Part shown: in pieces, positions 1 through 11,960 of the stretch
Layout of the letters: each line of letters opens with the position of its first letter
How positions within the stretch are numbered: position 1 is the stretch's first letter
Source of the DNA: Hsuehochloa calcarea
Lineage: Eukaryota; Streptophyta; Magnoliopsida; Poales; Poaceae
Assembly: GCA_036346395.1 (NCBI GenBank)
Contig: CM070598.1
Span: forward strand, 9,779,517-9,843,516
Length of the DNA stretch: 64,000 nt
Direction: 5' to 3'
Translations under genes and position numbers: made by a program
Notes under the pieces: model-generated
Told to the model about the DNA's origin: nothing
The model's database searches: none
Seen by the model: only the letters and a program-made list of their open reading frames with translations

Positions 1-231
1 AGCCATGTTAATTGCTAGAAAAACTTCCATGTACTGTAAAAAATTAATAGAGTTGTCTGAGTCTCTGAGATAGCATCTTTCGTTCAAGCAAAGTTTTGTT
101 CAGTACTTCACTGAAGCATATTCTGTGAAGGTGATAGCAATACTAGGATGCAATATATCTTTATTTGGTGCCTAGAAAAAGTTGTATTTACGAGTACTAT
201 GACTTCTCATGATTTTTAATCTTTGTTGCAG

Positions 232-390
232 ATTGATGAGCTTCCTTCGCATTTTTTTGGGCCAGTCAAAAGGTGTACCATCTTCCCAAAGGACAGCCTC
301 GAGCATTACATCGATGAAGCCATGAAGCACCCATTTTTTTATAATTGTTTTTTGGACTCAGCATGCGGTGCATCATCTGGCAGAAAGTAA
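232..390 (+). CDS. 3'-terminal coding exon of an unrecognised gene (partial)
   Basis: An open frame of 52 codons follows a good splice acceptor (TTTGTTGCAG, ending at 231) and ends in TAA at 388-390. The peptide begins IDELPSHFFGPVKRC and ends SACGASSGRK. Preceding bases 1-231 are AT-rich and look like the last intron, so the rest of the gene lies off the left edge. I do not recognise the family. The exon could also be read as a chance open frame, but the acceptor, the balanced amino-acid composition and the short downstream UTR-like stretch favour a real terminal exon. Function unknown. Confidence 0.55.
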   Translation: MDELPSHFFGPVKRCTIFPKDSLEHYIDEAMKHPFFYNCFLDSACGASSGRK

Positions 391-1320
391 CCTGAAAAGA
401 GCGTGCGTTTTTTGAAGATCCCTTGCAGCGGTATTTCGGTTATTTTGCCCAGAATTTGATGACTCAATTGACTCTTTGGTCAAAGACTTCAGGACCAGCC
501 TGTGCAGTACTGAAAGATGTTGACTCCGACCATCTAACTTTATGTGGTACCCTCAAAGTCAGCATGTAGAACGGGGATGATAGTTTTATTCCGTGTGTTT
601 TTTGTTTGGCCATTAACTTGATACCGAAGGCCAATGGTGCCGCCAAATCTCCGTATATGTTTAATTAGCTGTTATTTGTTAATAGCTTTGTATTTGGCAG
701 CCCATTTTTGCAACCCGATCTCATGACTGTACGGGCGAGCAGAAAGAAATAGGCTTCCTGTTCTGTCATGCTGCAAGTAAATCCAAATTTAGTTTCAAAC
801 CCGAAAATCTGGTGCAAGATTTTTAATCATGTGTTCCTCCTGTCGAAGAATGCGGTGGTGTTGGCATACGACAGCAGGTCGCAAGGTCCAACCGAAGTGA
901 GATTTTGTGTTTGAATACGAGGAATCGCGCTGCATCATGCTGGGAAGTGAGAGGTACTAGTACAGTCTACAATGTTTCCAAGCAAAATCTGAAGGTCGGT
1001 GTTGGCGTCCTGCGAAAGCGAAGCCAAGAGTCCTGCCTTGGAGTAGAACTATGCGAACGATCTATCAAATTACCCGGCGGTGCGCGTCGGCTCGCAGGTC
1101 CCGGCCGTTCTTGTCATACTTTGGGAGAAAACGTCCTTAGTCGGAGCAGATGGCGAATGCGGTCGGTGGGTGGGTAGGGGTGCGAGTTTCGTATTTTGGC
1201 ACATTTAGCGTTGCTAATGCTCTAAATAGTAAAGTAGTCTTCACTCCGTGTCAAATACAAATATAATATTTTATTTATGCATCAGGGGTCGGATCGAGTC
1301 ATCATGTTTGAACACTGTAT
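391..1320. other. 3' UTR and intergenic DNA, no gene seen
   Basis: Directly after the stop at 390 comes T-rich sequence that fits a 3' UTR. The stretch 900-1180 is GC-richer and has a 90-codon open frame with no recognisable domain, so I treat it as non-coding. Confidence 0.4.
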
Positions 1321-1329
1321 TTGTGAACG

Positions 1330-2290
1330 GTGTTTGAAAATTTGTAAACAGTATTTTAATACTATTTGAACACTGTATTAAACATTATTTAACAAGTAAC
1401 ACTATAAAAAAATTCAGCCAAAATATTTTTTCTTTGATTTTTTTTTCTTCTGTCTTTTTTACCTCGCACTCGTAGTTTCAAATATATTATCATATGTAGC
1501 ACAAAAAAAATTTCTACAAATTTTTCACATGAAATCACAGAGCAGCACGACACACGCAGTTTCAAACTTGGGTGTCAATCGTCGCCATTGCCATCCTTCG
1601 TTGCTCTCAGTGGCTCAGTGAGTCGATGGACGGTGGTGGCCTAATGCTCTTGCTACTAGGGTTAGGTTGTCGTCTACTTGCACGCGTCGCCGCCGCAGTC
1701 TCGCTCTCACATATTCGCACAAGAGTCGAAGGGTATGGTTACGATATTATATGATATTCATGCCAAACATTTCTCTCAGTTGGTTTATAGACAAGTTTAT
1801 CTAGCATATGGTAGAGTACAACATTAAAAAATATCATCCACATTAAATCAATAAATTAACAAAGAATGTCATCTATGGTAGTGTCTACATGATACACTCA
1901 TAGAATAGGTCGCATTCCAATAGAGCGCATAAAATTGGGTGCATGAAATAACACGCTTTCCTTTTATGCCTGATTTTCTATGTATTATCACATGTACCAA
2001 ATGCAACACCAAGTGTGGGAATGGGTGTCCGCGCTCATGCACTAAGCATTCTGCACATGCACACCCGTCGCCGCCACCTTGTCAAATAGTGTTAAATAGT
2101 ATTTTGCGTGCACCATCATCGACTCATTGAGCCACCGAGGGCAGCAAATGGTGACGATGACGACGGTTGAAGCCGCGTGTGTTGTGTTGTGCCGTGATTT
2201 TATGTGAAAAATTGTAGAAACTTTTTTTAAGTGTTAAATAGTATTTCAAATAGTATAAAAAACATTATTCATTATATTTCAAAAACCTTA
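1330..2290. mobile_element. Fold-back / long-inverted-repeat element
   Basis: Bases 1503-1628 and 2117-2230 are inverted copies of each other by eye. Shared features include TTTCTACAA followed by TTTTTCACAT, ACACACGC, and GTGGCTCAGTGAGTCGATG against GTGGCTCAATGAGTCGATG. The similarity continues less well into the AT-rich outer flanks (ACTATTTGAA blocks). The loop of about 490 bp has no recognisable gene. This is a terminal-inverted-repeat or fold-back type non-autonomous DNA transposon. The superfamily and target-site duplication were not resolved. Confidence 0.6.
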
Positions 2291-2417
2291 TCTGTGCCAC
2301 TAGAGGCCGGACACGGCAACTCCGGTCCTCTGGTACACGGACAAGGTGCCATTTTTGCTTTTGATGTGAAGAGTAGGCTACTTTTACTATTTAGAGCGCC
2401 AACTATGCCAAATATGT

Positions 2418-2880
2418 CAAAAACTCCTCCTTGTACACCTCCTCGAGGTCGTCGACAAAGAGGCACTACACGAGGCAGAACTTTCTCCTGGCACGTCCCG
2501 TGTAGACGAGGGTGGCGCCGATGTGCTTCTCGGTTGGGTCCTCACAGAACAACTTCCCCTTACTTAGGTTCCATGCTAGGATTGGCCGTCATCATCGTCC
2601 ATGTCGGTGGATGGGACATCGTAGGAGCAGAGGTGGCCAAGGGTGTCCGGGTCACCGGAGAGCGCGACCTAGGCATCCAGGTCACGGTCAAAGTGAGCAC
2701 ATCCTTTGAACGATAGCCTCTACTCCCACGTCGCTTCCACTGGGGACTCCTTTCCCACTGTTGTGTCGAAGGTGAAGGTGGCAGCGGTGGTGCACTTCCT
2801 AGTGCCTTTCTCGGTGCTGACGTAGATGGTTCGTCCGTTGGGGTGCACGACATGAGAGGTGACGTTCCAACGCTTGAAGG
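2418..2880 (-). pseudogene. DUF1618 / F-box-associated-like grass gene relic
   Basis: Reading the minus strand from 2880 down gives FKRWNVTSHVVHPNGRTIYV, then a TFTFDT block, a W-E-stop-RLSFKGCAHFDRDLDA-stop block, and GDPDTLGHLCSYDV. After one frame change it continues with LFCEDPTEKHIGATLVY, RKFCLV-stop and VDDLEEVYKEEF. These blocks, in this order, match the large grass family of DUF1618-like beta-propeller proteins of unknown function (my recollection of the family). Two in-frame stops fall where the family has tryptophan, which fits TGG to TAG changes. A third stop and at least one frameshift confirm it is dead. It is cut off at its 5' end by an LTR fragment at 2881. Confidence 0.75.
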
Positions 2881-3330
2881 TGTTGGAAATTTGGCCAATA
2901 TTTTAATTCCAAATGTTAACTGTAAGCATATTTCTCAAATGATTATTGATACAACATTTAAAAGTAGATGCACGCAATGAAGCAATATGTTTTGAAACAA
3001 AAACATAATCACAATAATATTGTAAAATTTATCTTACTGTGAGGTTGATGGAGAAATGGAAGCAGCTCAGGCTCCAAACAGTTTACGACGTAGAGGTAGC
3101 AGCGTCCAGAAACCTTATTGACGCACTGTGCAAATGTTGGAAATTTGAGTAATATTTTAATTTCAAATGTTAACACGAAGCATATTTTGCAAAAAAAAAA
3201 AAAAACTATTGATGAAACATTCAGAACTAGATGCATGCAGTGAAGCATTATGTTTTTAAATAAAAACTTAATCACAATAATAATGTAAAGTTTATCTTAC
3301 AGTAAGGTTGATGGAGAAACGGAAGCAACT
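2881..3330. repeat. Two tandem LTR-start fragments, same family as the solo LTR at 27297
   Basis: The sequence TGTTGGAAATTTG followed by AATATTTTAATT starts at 2881 and again at 3135, giving a direct repeat of about 254 bp with the same downstream order (AACATTTA/AACATTCA, ATGCA, AAAACATAATCAC/AAAACTTAATCAC, TATCTTAC). The first copy contains CCAGAAACCTTATTG at 3109, which recurs at 27568 inside the solo LTR. Both are therefore truncated long terminal repeats of one retrotransposon family. Confidence 0.6.
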
Positions 3331-3683
3331 TGTTAAGACTTTGAAGTCTCTTCTTTGTCTAAATTGACAAGCTCTTCTTTTGTGAATTGAGAAATTGTTA
3401 ACTGTTCAGTTCTTCTTCTTCTTCTTTTGGCTGAATTGATAATACAACAATATCTGATGCAAAGATGAATTCTATGGGGGAAACGAGAACTTGATGGATG
3501 CAAATTCTGCCCGCAAAACACCATTATGTATCCTGGATTGCAGCACAAAGTGTCATTTAATTGCATAAATAGAGGTTCATCAGTAGCAGCCTTCCGTTAC
3601 TTTTATTTGAAGATTTCTAGCTTTTGTGATGGAAAGTAAGACCCTAACTGAAGAAATACATGATTGAAGTGTTATTAAGTGCT

Positions 3684-3856
3684 GGTATAATTTGTCTTAA
3701 AGCACATCCAAGTGCTGATGTAGTAGTTTTTTGTTGAATGTTAGGAGTATTCATGTCATCCAAGTGATGGTGTAATTTGCTATGAAGCACATCCATGTGC
3801 CGATGTAATATTTTTTTGGTTGCATATTGAAGTATTCATGTCAACTAATTACTTGT
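3684..3856. repeat. Two-copy tandem repeat, about 86-bp unit
   Basis: GTATAATTTG, AAGCACATCC, GTGCTGATGTA and GTATTCATGTCA recur in the same order after about 86 bp. The copies are diverged. No coding potential was seen. Confidence 0.5.
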
Positions 3857-3956
3857 TAAAATGCTTTTATGGGTACAAATGTATTTTTTTGTTTTCTTAT
3901 TTTTTTCTCCAGATCTTTAGAAATTATTTTGGTATTTTTCTAAAGCATTAGTACTG

Positions 3957-4317
3957 TTAATAACTTATAGTACTAAGCAAAAGCTGGTTGGTGCTTTGCG
4001 GGCAGCCGCCAAACCCACCAACTTGCATGCGGATTGCATTGTGGGCTAGTGGTAGCTGCAAATGCCTCAGCGGTCTGCGTGGGTGGGCGCGAGCTGTCCG
4101 CAACCCCGCCCCACTTGCACCCCTACTTGGGAGCAGTGGATCGTCGTCCTTTATTCCTGAAGATTTACAATGTTTATTTTTGTTTCCTTTTTTTGCAAGA
4201 TTCATGTGTTCCTGTTTATTTTTGTTTCCTTTTTTTTTTAAGATTCATGTGTTCCAACTTCTAGTCATGCAGCCTGCAAACCAAGCTTATCAATTCCATT
4301 TCAGTACCAATTGAAAC
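3957..4317. other. Gene-free, GC-richer interspersed sequence
   Basis: The open frames on both strands here (82-108 codons) shadow each other and show no domain. The end of the stretch has a near-duplicate TTTATTTTTGTTTCCTTTTT block at 4165 and 4216. Confidence 0.3.
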
Positions 4318-4790
4318 ATGCCATACCGACACCCAAAGAGGGCATACAATAGCCTCAATCCCGTACTGCCCTCAATACCGGTCATTTCAGTACCGAGCAT
4401 AATTGATGTGATCACTTATTTGAATTAGTTTGAAAGACCGAGTCCAATACTAGTTTATCAGTAAGTGAAGTTATGTTAGACTAAGATGCTAGACTATGGT
4501 AAAATATATGAAGTTATGAGCTCGTGTTGTATTATTTAACTACATATAAATTTTGTATTTATGAAGTGATTGAACTATGTGTCATTTTTATTGTATGATT
4601 ATGTATTTGAAGTGAGATTACAAGTGAAATTATGTGTGCATACAATTACACACACACTGTGTGTGTGTATATATATATATATCCGGAATGATATGCCGAA
4701 ATAGACTGATAACGACGCATTCTATACCAATAGGTTGACTAGAATAACCTCCGAAATGGAATCGGCAACTATGCTGCAAACTCAACCAAA
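4318..4790. repeat. Interspersed repeat, copy 1 (copy 2 at 47708-48425)
   Basis: Shares ordered blocks with 47708-48425: CTCAATACCG, CAGTAAGTGAA, CTAGACTATGGTAAAAT, GTTGTATTATTTAACTAC and a TATATATA run. It then continues with GGAATG, CGGAATAGAC/CGAAATAGAC and GGCAACTATG. Copy 1 has a (AC)n/(GT)n/(TA)n microsatellite at 4650-4680, where copy 2 has a nested MITE. The transposon class is unknown. Confidence 0.6.
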
Positions 4791-4799
4791 CCATTTATT

Positions 4800-6900
4800 T
4801 ATCCACAGTCATCTATTATAGTTTGAGTTTAATGCGCCAACCAACGCACCCAAAATTTTAAACTGACGATAAAATATGAACCGTACACTTCAATATCCAT
4901 GTATGCCTCGCTCCACGCCGCGTGGCAATTGATAACACCTCTCACGCTCCCAGCCAACCAGATCGTTAGCTCTCGACAAGCGTCAACGACGTGCAAGCAC
5001 TGCACGGTCATGGGATTGTAGATAGGCTCGTGGTTGAGAGTTTGAGACTCGAGCGTAACACCACGCGTCCGAGCGCAGCATCCCCAAAGAGACAGTCGAC
5101 TCGCGGACGGACGGAATTCTCGCAGCATCTCGGGAGGAAAGACGAGCAAGCAAGCAAGCACGCACGCACGCGTCGTGCGTAGGCGGCGCTGCGTTGGCCG
5201 CCGAGAGAGAGCGAGAGGGAGACAAGATGTTTGCGGCCGCGCGCGCGTCCCGTCTGGAAGTTGAGAGGTGAGAAGAGGGACCAGCAAGGCATCCAATATT
5301 AAGTATTCGGCTCAATTGTTATATATATATTTTTTAAGAGAGAGTAACAGAATTAGTTATTAACACTTCTACCATACGATTTTGCTACAGAAAGCCGTGT
5401 GCTATGATCCTACTGCGGACTGAATCACGTCCTCCTGTATTTTAGCCCAGGGAGAAAAAAACATCTGCATCTTTTCATCGCCGTCTGGGTTCCGACTGAA
5501 TCCGTGTCTCAAAATCGTCCGAACATTTGCAGCCACTGTATGCAACTTTGTCAGATTGTGTGCACGATTCTGGGACATGATTTTAGACACATCACTCTTC
5601 GGGGCAATATAAGTGGACATGAATCAGCTGATTTTTTTAAAAAAAATTATTACAAGACAAAACAACAGGAGATTTTTCTTCAAGCGGCAAACCGCTTCCG
5701 GATGTGAACAAAATTGGACCTTTATGGATGGGAGACTAGAGGGTATGGGCCTGGTTGGAACATGGGCTGGCCCAAGGTTGGCTAGGGTTTCTCTTGCTTC
5801 CTGCTGAAGTAATTTAATGGGAATGATGCTAAAGCCACACGACCAAACCAAAGACATAATATGCCCTCTGTAGCATCCAAACTCTGTAGTCAACTAATGG
5901 TAGATTCAAATGGTACGGCATATGTGTCTTATAGCTAAAGAAACAGTTTGAGTCTCTCTAAGGACCAATTTGAAATACAAGAATTGAATTGTTTCCTACA
6001 AAATTATTGGTTCCACATATGCTACTGATATAAGTTAGGTGGGTTTACTTATGGACTTTTTTTGATATTTGATCATGTGACCTCCCAATTGCCGACTCTT
6101 GAATATACTCGTGATAAACCAACTGCATCCTTCTAAAAAGTCGAGAAAATATTGTATTATTTATGCATCATTAAAGGTCATTAAGGAACAATGTATAGTG
6201 CCAAACAGAGAAAAAGTAAATACCTTTTATTTTCACAAAGTACAATAATTAGAAGGCGTTAAAGCTTCGAGTCAAAACTAACTAATAATGAGTCCTGAGT
6301 GAAAGTTGGATTGACTAGCAAATAGCCGAATAGAGCTCTCTTCTCTTTTATTTTTTGAGCTCAAGGAGAGCTCCCTTCTTAGGGTCAGATTGCGTTTGTG
6401 GTGTTGTGTTGTACTGCTTTGTGGAGTCTAATTAGTTATAAAAATCTTTACTATCTCTATTAATATTTTGTTGTTACGACTCCTAAAAAGACACTCTCAA
6501 CTAAATTTTATATCCAAAAATGATTTTTTTTCCAAAAGTCACCGCAATCCATACAAAACCTTATTGTAATAATGAGTAACTTGGTTGCTAACTATTCGCC
6601 TATCACTAGTCATATAAACACTACTCTAGTTAAGATCCCTTAGCAAAATAAAATTAAAAATATAACTGAATTGATAATTTGAATTAGTAGTTCCAAATAA
6701 TAATTAAATAAGCTCGAATTGTTCGGTCAATGATACACCAACCAAGATAACCAACACCGAAAAAAACAGTTCCATTTTAGCTAACTCGGATTTCCAAGTG
6801 GGATAGACAGGAAAGTTGCACTTTCCTCGGGTGCCCGGAGCGAAAGTGTGGAAGATGAACGAGCGGTGGGGACGGGCCGGGGGAGGGATTTGAATCACCG
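4800..6900. other. Intergenic DNA upstream of the YTH gene
   Basis: No gene recognised. Bases 4980-5300 are GC-rich with short overlapping open frames on both strands but no domain. Bases 5415-5640 hold a degenerate inverted repeat: CTGAATCACGTCC on the left and, read on the minus strand, CTGATTCATGTCC on the right. It is probably an old MITE. Bases 5900-6700 are AT-rich and featureless. Confidence 0.35.
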
Positions 6901-7215
6901 CCCCTGAATCGCTAAAACCCCTCTTGGTTGGCCTCCCCGTCTCCTCTCCCTTCTCCCCTCGCGTCTGTGGCGGCTATCTTCGCTTCCCTCTCTCCTCTCC
7001 TCGTCTTCCTCCCTCCTCCCCCCACACCCACCTAGGGATTATCTATCACCACCTATCGCCTCTCCCTGCCATAAGAATTACCTTATCGTATCGTTGCTAT
7101 CGTTAGTGCTTAGAATTCTAGCGACCTTGGATCCAATCCAGGGCAAAATTTACAGGAAAAGGTTTCTGTTCCAGATCGAATTGCCAGGGGAGGGGAGGGG
7201 AGGGGAGGGGGGACC

Positions 7216-10200
7216 ATGGCGGCCGATGCCGCTGCCGCTGCCAACCGTATCCTTGCTCGGTTTATTGATGTGTGTTCTAATCTGTTTTAGCTGCGGTGTT
7301 AGTGTTTTGGAGCAATCTTTTCCGCGGTGGCTTTATAAAAATATTGTCTTTCTTATGCTGGGATGACAAAAGCTTAATCTTTTTTGTTGCTTTTGGAAAT
7401 CTATGGTGAAATTATGATTTGTTTGCTTGAAATCGAAGTGCTTCTTCCTTGATTCTTGAGTTACAGAGGCCACCGACCTCCTGCAAAAGCTGTCCTTGGA
7501 GGGCAAGAAGGAAGGCGCCGTAGCTAACGCGGCCAAGAAGGTAGTTTTAAGCTATTCTTAGTTGTTGCTCTGTTGAAGTATGTTTCTTGGAGGAGAGACG
7601 GCTAAAACCATGGTTTTTATAATAATAAAAAAACTGTAGCCTTCTGGGATGCCGTACGGATCTGCCAACACCAGTGATGCACAGAGCGTGGCGTCGCCGG
7701 TGGACCGATCGATAACGCCCCTGCTCCAGGAGGCCATGAATCCTAACTTCTTCTACCAGCCCAATGGATATGCCAACCCAGCCTATTACTATCCTAGTGG
7801 TACATAAACTGATAAACCTGCATTCCATTAATTGGGAATCAGCTATTTTTAGATGACTAGACTCATTAGTTGGGAAGTTTGATTTCTGTATGCTGGTACT
7901 CAGGTTATGATGGCTCAGCCAATGAGTGGGATTCCAGGTATGCTGGCCACGAAGGAATGGAGATGCCCCCGGTGAGTTAACATTTGTATTGTATTCACAC
8001 TGTAATCATTGTACTCGGTAGTCTTAAAGAGTCCAGTATATAGTTAGATTATGCGCTTTCACCTGTGTCTAGAAGGCTAAGGCTGTGCACATGTACGTAG
8101 TTAATTTGGAATTTGGTCAATTGCTTTTTTACTCGTGTTATACATATTACACATGTCTTAAAGAACTCCTGTTTATACATAAACGATGAAATTGACTCAA
8201 ATATGTTGTTGCGTCAATGTAGCAGAATGTGTATGGTGACATGTACCATGGATATGGTTATGCTCCGTACAGCCCATATCCTTCGGGTTCTCCTGTCCCA
8301 ACCGTTGGGCATGACGCCCAGTTATATGGCACACAGCATTATCAGTACCCTGCACAATATTATCAACAACCGGCTCCAACCAATGCGAAGCATGGTGTTA
8401 ATGTCGCCAATTCTCAATCTGAGCTGCCTTCTCTTGCCACTCACCAGGCATGTGTTCCTGTAGATTCAGCAAAAGCAAGTGCTAATGGGATTGCAAATAC
8501 TAACAACAGTTCACTACTGCGTAAGCAAACCCACCAGAATTTATCAGTGGCTAGCAATGGTTCATATGGAAGAGGACCTTTGCAAGGTGGACCTTCTGCT
8601 AGTAATTATGGTCACAATGGTATTCGTTCTCCAGTTCAGTGGTATGACGGGCCAGTCAACTCTAATGGGCATCAGAGATCAACTGCTAGTTCCACATCTT
8701 ATGGTTCGAATTCGTCTTCAGCAAAAAATCAGAGCCAGCGTCCAACAACAAACCTCATGGTGTGCTCTACAGACTATTCAATTTCCTTGTTATTGTGTTG
8801 CAGGGCTTTCCTTAGTAATGTTATGTCCTGCATAATTAACCCTGACAAGCTATGGCTGGTTTTAAAGCTTACTCACATATCCCTATTGTTTGCATATTAG
8901 ATTCTATGATGGCATACTACCTTCCCAGGCTTCCCTTAAGATGACACACATAGCATAACAAAATGATAAAGTTGCATATGTGAGCTTTCATGCGATATCT
9001 GCAGTGTCCTTCAATAAAGCTTAGCTGTTAGTTTCTATTTGTTTCCAGGGTATGCATGCGCAGATACCTTCATCTGGGATGGGTCTGACCTCTCCTAGTT
9101 ATCATACTAGGATGTATCCTGACAGCAGATTATATGGGCAGTATGGTCAGTATGCGAATACACTGAAATCTGGACTTGGTTATGGATCAAATGTATATAA
9201 CTCAAGAAACAATGGACCGTGGGGAGTTGTGGATACCAAATACAAGCCTAGAGGACGTGCACCTTTTGGTTTTGGCAGTGAGAATCAAGATGGCTTTACT
9301 GAGCTGAACAGAGGACCAAGATCTGGTGGATTCAAGAACCAAAAACCATTTGGAACTACTATCACTATTGCTGTGAAGGGCCAGGCCCTCCCTTCAATTG
9401 GGAAACAGGAGAATAGTGTCCTTCCAGATAAGGGCCAATTTAACCAGGAAGGTTTTCCTGTAACATACAAGGATGCAAAGTTTTTCGTTATCAAATCTTA
9501 CAGTGAGGATGATGTGCACAAGAGTATCAAATATAATGTATGGGCAAGCACTCCTAATGGAAATAAGAAGCTGGATGCTGGATACCGGGAAGCTCAGGAG
9601 AAATCCAGTGAATGCCCAGTGTTCTTGTTTTTCTCTGTAAGTATGTTGTTCCCGCATTATATTATCCATTTCTCATTTAGCATTCTCTATTGACCTTAAG
9701 CTTGGGCTTTAGGTAAACACAAGTGGTCAGTTTGTTGGTGTTGCCGAAATGGTTGGTCCTGTTGACTTTGACAAGACGGTTGATTATTGGCAACAAGACA
9801 AATGGAATGGCTGCTTTCCAGTCAAGTGGCACATTGTCAAGGATGTGGCCAACAGCGTCTTAAAACATATTACGTTGGACAACAATGACAATAAGCCTGT
9901 GACAAACAGCCGTGACACACAAGAGGTACCCTTGCTGAAAGCTACTGTCAATAACTGCTTATTAAGTTATATGACTGCATGATGAGGCCATGGCCACTTG
10001 GTATACTTTTAATAATTGTATTTTACTTTAGATAATTCTTGTCATCACTATTTTCTTGAAAATATTTAAATTTTAGATCTGGTTTGTCAGGTGCAAACTT
10101 AGTTAATGAGAACAGCAAAATGTGGAATGTTTATTTCTCCATTAAGGTCACGGGTGGCTATGCTATGACTCAGTGGAATTTCTCGTATATAAGCTAGGGC

Positions 10201-10823
10201 CTAGGCTTAAGGATGTTTCATAGGACTGAGTCATATTCTGACAAAAAAAACATGTAGATTTAAAGGATTTAAAGGAGTGATCAATGCATTTATATAATCC
10301 TTGATTGCTTGGCAGTATGATGGATCTTTCAGTTTCCTCCATACATATTACTTACCGTACTGCCTCACTGTCTCCATAATGCTGTAGGTTAAGCTTGAGC
10401 AAGGTCTTGAAATGCTGAAGATTTTCAAGCACCATGTCAGCAACACCTCAATTTTGGATGATTTTGTATTTTACGAGAACCGGCAAAAGTTGATGCAGGA
10501 AAAGAGAGCAAAGCAGCAACTTCCTCAAGGCCAGGCAAGTACTATATTCATGCTTTAGAGCCTTCTGTGGTTAAACCTGTTGAGAATTTCGGGACTGTTT
10601 CAGACCAGGTGGCAACGATAGGTTCTGATGCCTGCTTATTGTTCACATTGTCCAGGGCTGCAATGATGGGAACGAAAATGTTTCTCACGAGGACAAGAAT
10701 GCAATTAATGGGAAATCCATAGTGCAGAAACAACCACTGAAAAAGGAGGATACCCCTGTTGCTGGGGAAGTGCCGAACGCCTCCAAACCTGCAGCTGAAA
10801 GTGTTGTAGCAAATGGCAATTAG
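7216..10823 (+). CDS. YTH-domain m6A reader protein, ECT family
   Basis: Nine coding exons give 661 residues: 7216-7246, 7467-7540, 7640-7799, 7904-7971, 8223-8759, 9049-9636, 9713-9925, 10388-10534, 10656-10823. The start is the first ATG after a CT-rich leader, in context ACCATGGCG. The N-terminal 430 residues are a low-complexity Y/Q/N/S/G-rich region, as in plant ECT proteins. The YTH domain runs from about residue 434 (KFFVIKSYSEDDVHKSIKY) to 600. The three aromatic-cage tryptophans that hold N6-methyladenosine are present at 455 (NVWAST) and 512 and 517 (YWQQDKW). In the family these proteins bind m6A-modified mRNA in the cytoplasm and affect its fate. Intron 8 has a GC donor (CCAG|GCAAGT); without splicing there the frame stops after seven codons. 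The exact ECT paralogue is not assigned. Confidence 0.93.
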
Positions 10824-11198
10824 CGCGGTATATTTCTTACGCCTATTGCCGCAGCAGGCAGTATTTTGCAAACTCAGCATCGAAGGTTAAGGGATACTGC
10901 ATGAACTGTAGACTTGGGTTGGGACTTGGGGAGCTAAAATTGTATTGAGACTTTTAAGTGGGGTGCGTCAGGGGAGTGTGTCTATTTTAGCTTGCGACTG
11001 GTTCTGTGTCTTTCTGTCTGTCTTAGGTCTCTTATATACTTTGTGGCATTGGGTTTTATATAACCCTCTTCTCTTTCTTTTTTTCCGCGTCGTGTTTTAG
11101 CTTTTTCTCTATTGCTATTGTTAGCGAAGCAACCAATTTTCTATACATCTGAACAATATTAAGGTAGTTTTTCTGAGTGGTGCGGTACTGGAGAGAGT

Positions 11199-11204
11199 AA
11201 TAAA
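11199..11204 (+). terminator. Candidate poly(A) signal of the YTH gene
   Basis: AATAAA lies 376 bp after the YTH stop codon, in a T-rich 3' region. It is a plausible near-upstream element, but no cleavage site can be placed. Confidence 0.35.
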
Positions 11205-11284
11205 AACAAAGAACCCTGGGTTCCGTTGGTCCCTTCGTTGTATGCCTGTGGTGAGCCATCATTGGCTTTGCTCCTGTGCGCTGT

Positions 11285-11893
11285 TGAAGTATCTCATGCC
11301 TAAAATGTCATCAATCAACTTGGCATTGTGTACTAAACTGTTAGAATAGGAGTTAGAATATGGACTATTTTGTATCTCTTTTATGCATGGCAGCAGCCGT
11401 CGCTCTTGCTCTTCTTTCTGAGCCGCGTGTAGATCGTAAAAGTCGTTATGCCACAGCGCTTCTTTCGTGTCGCCGCTGTCTTGGGCTTCGATCTGTGTCT
11501 ATTCATGTTGTTTTCATCATCTTCTTCGTCATATTGTCGCGGTCGACTTTTTCAACCCTCTGTACCTTGTGCTTTATGGGCTGTTGCACGACCTTGGATG
11601 AGAGGAGATATTTTAATATTCGACATATTTTTCAAGAGTTGCATGCTACGATGACATTACTAAGACTTGGACTTTGAATTTTTCATATTTTAGTGTTAAC
11701 CATTTTCAAATGTAATGCTATTGTATATGCCTTGTATTTGAGGGGGGTGTTAGAATAGAGACTCTTTTGTATTACCTTATCTGTATATGGTATACACCTC
11801 TTGTACTCCTATATATATTGTCCATTGGGGCTCTCTGTCGAAGCATCTCATGCCTAAAATGTCATCAATCAGCTTGGCATTGTGTACTAAACA
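11285..11893. mobile_element. Copia-like LTR retrotransposon scrap between 55-bp direct repeats
   Basis: A block including ATCTCATGCCTAAAATGTCA and GGCATTGTGTACTAAAC occurs at 11288-11339 and again at 11839-11891. Between them TGTTAGAATAG occurs at 11339 and again at about 11750, the second directly after a purine tract (TTGAGGGGGG). That is the arrangement of a polypurine tract followed by a 3' LTR. The 400 bp between has only short open frames. It looks like a heavily deleted LTR element, and the flanking direct repeats suggest duplication or recombination. Confidence 0.45.
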
Positions 11894-11960
11894 ACCATCT
11901 TTATTGGAAATTTCATGCCTGAGATTCTTAAAGCTTGTGTCTGATCTTTATCCCTATCAG

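Noticed and set aside
905..1177. 90-codon open frame
   Set aside because: No recognisable domain, no splice context, adjacent to transposon sequence.
4829..5315. Long overlapping minus-strand frames (94-155 codons)
   Set aside because: Three frames open at once in a GC-rich region; composition is unlike protein and no homology is recognised.
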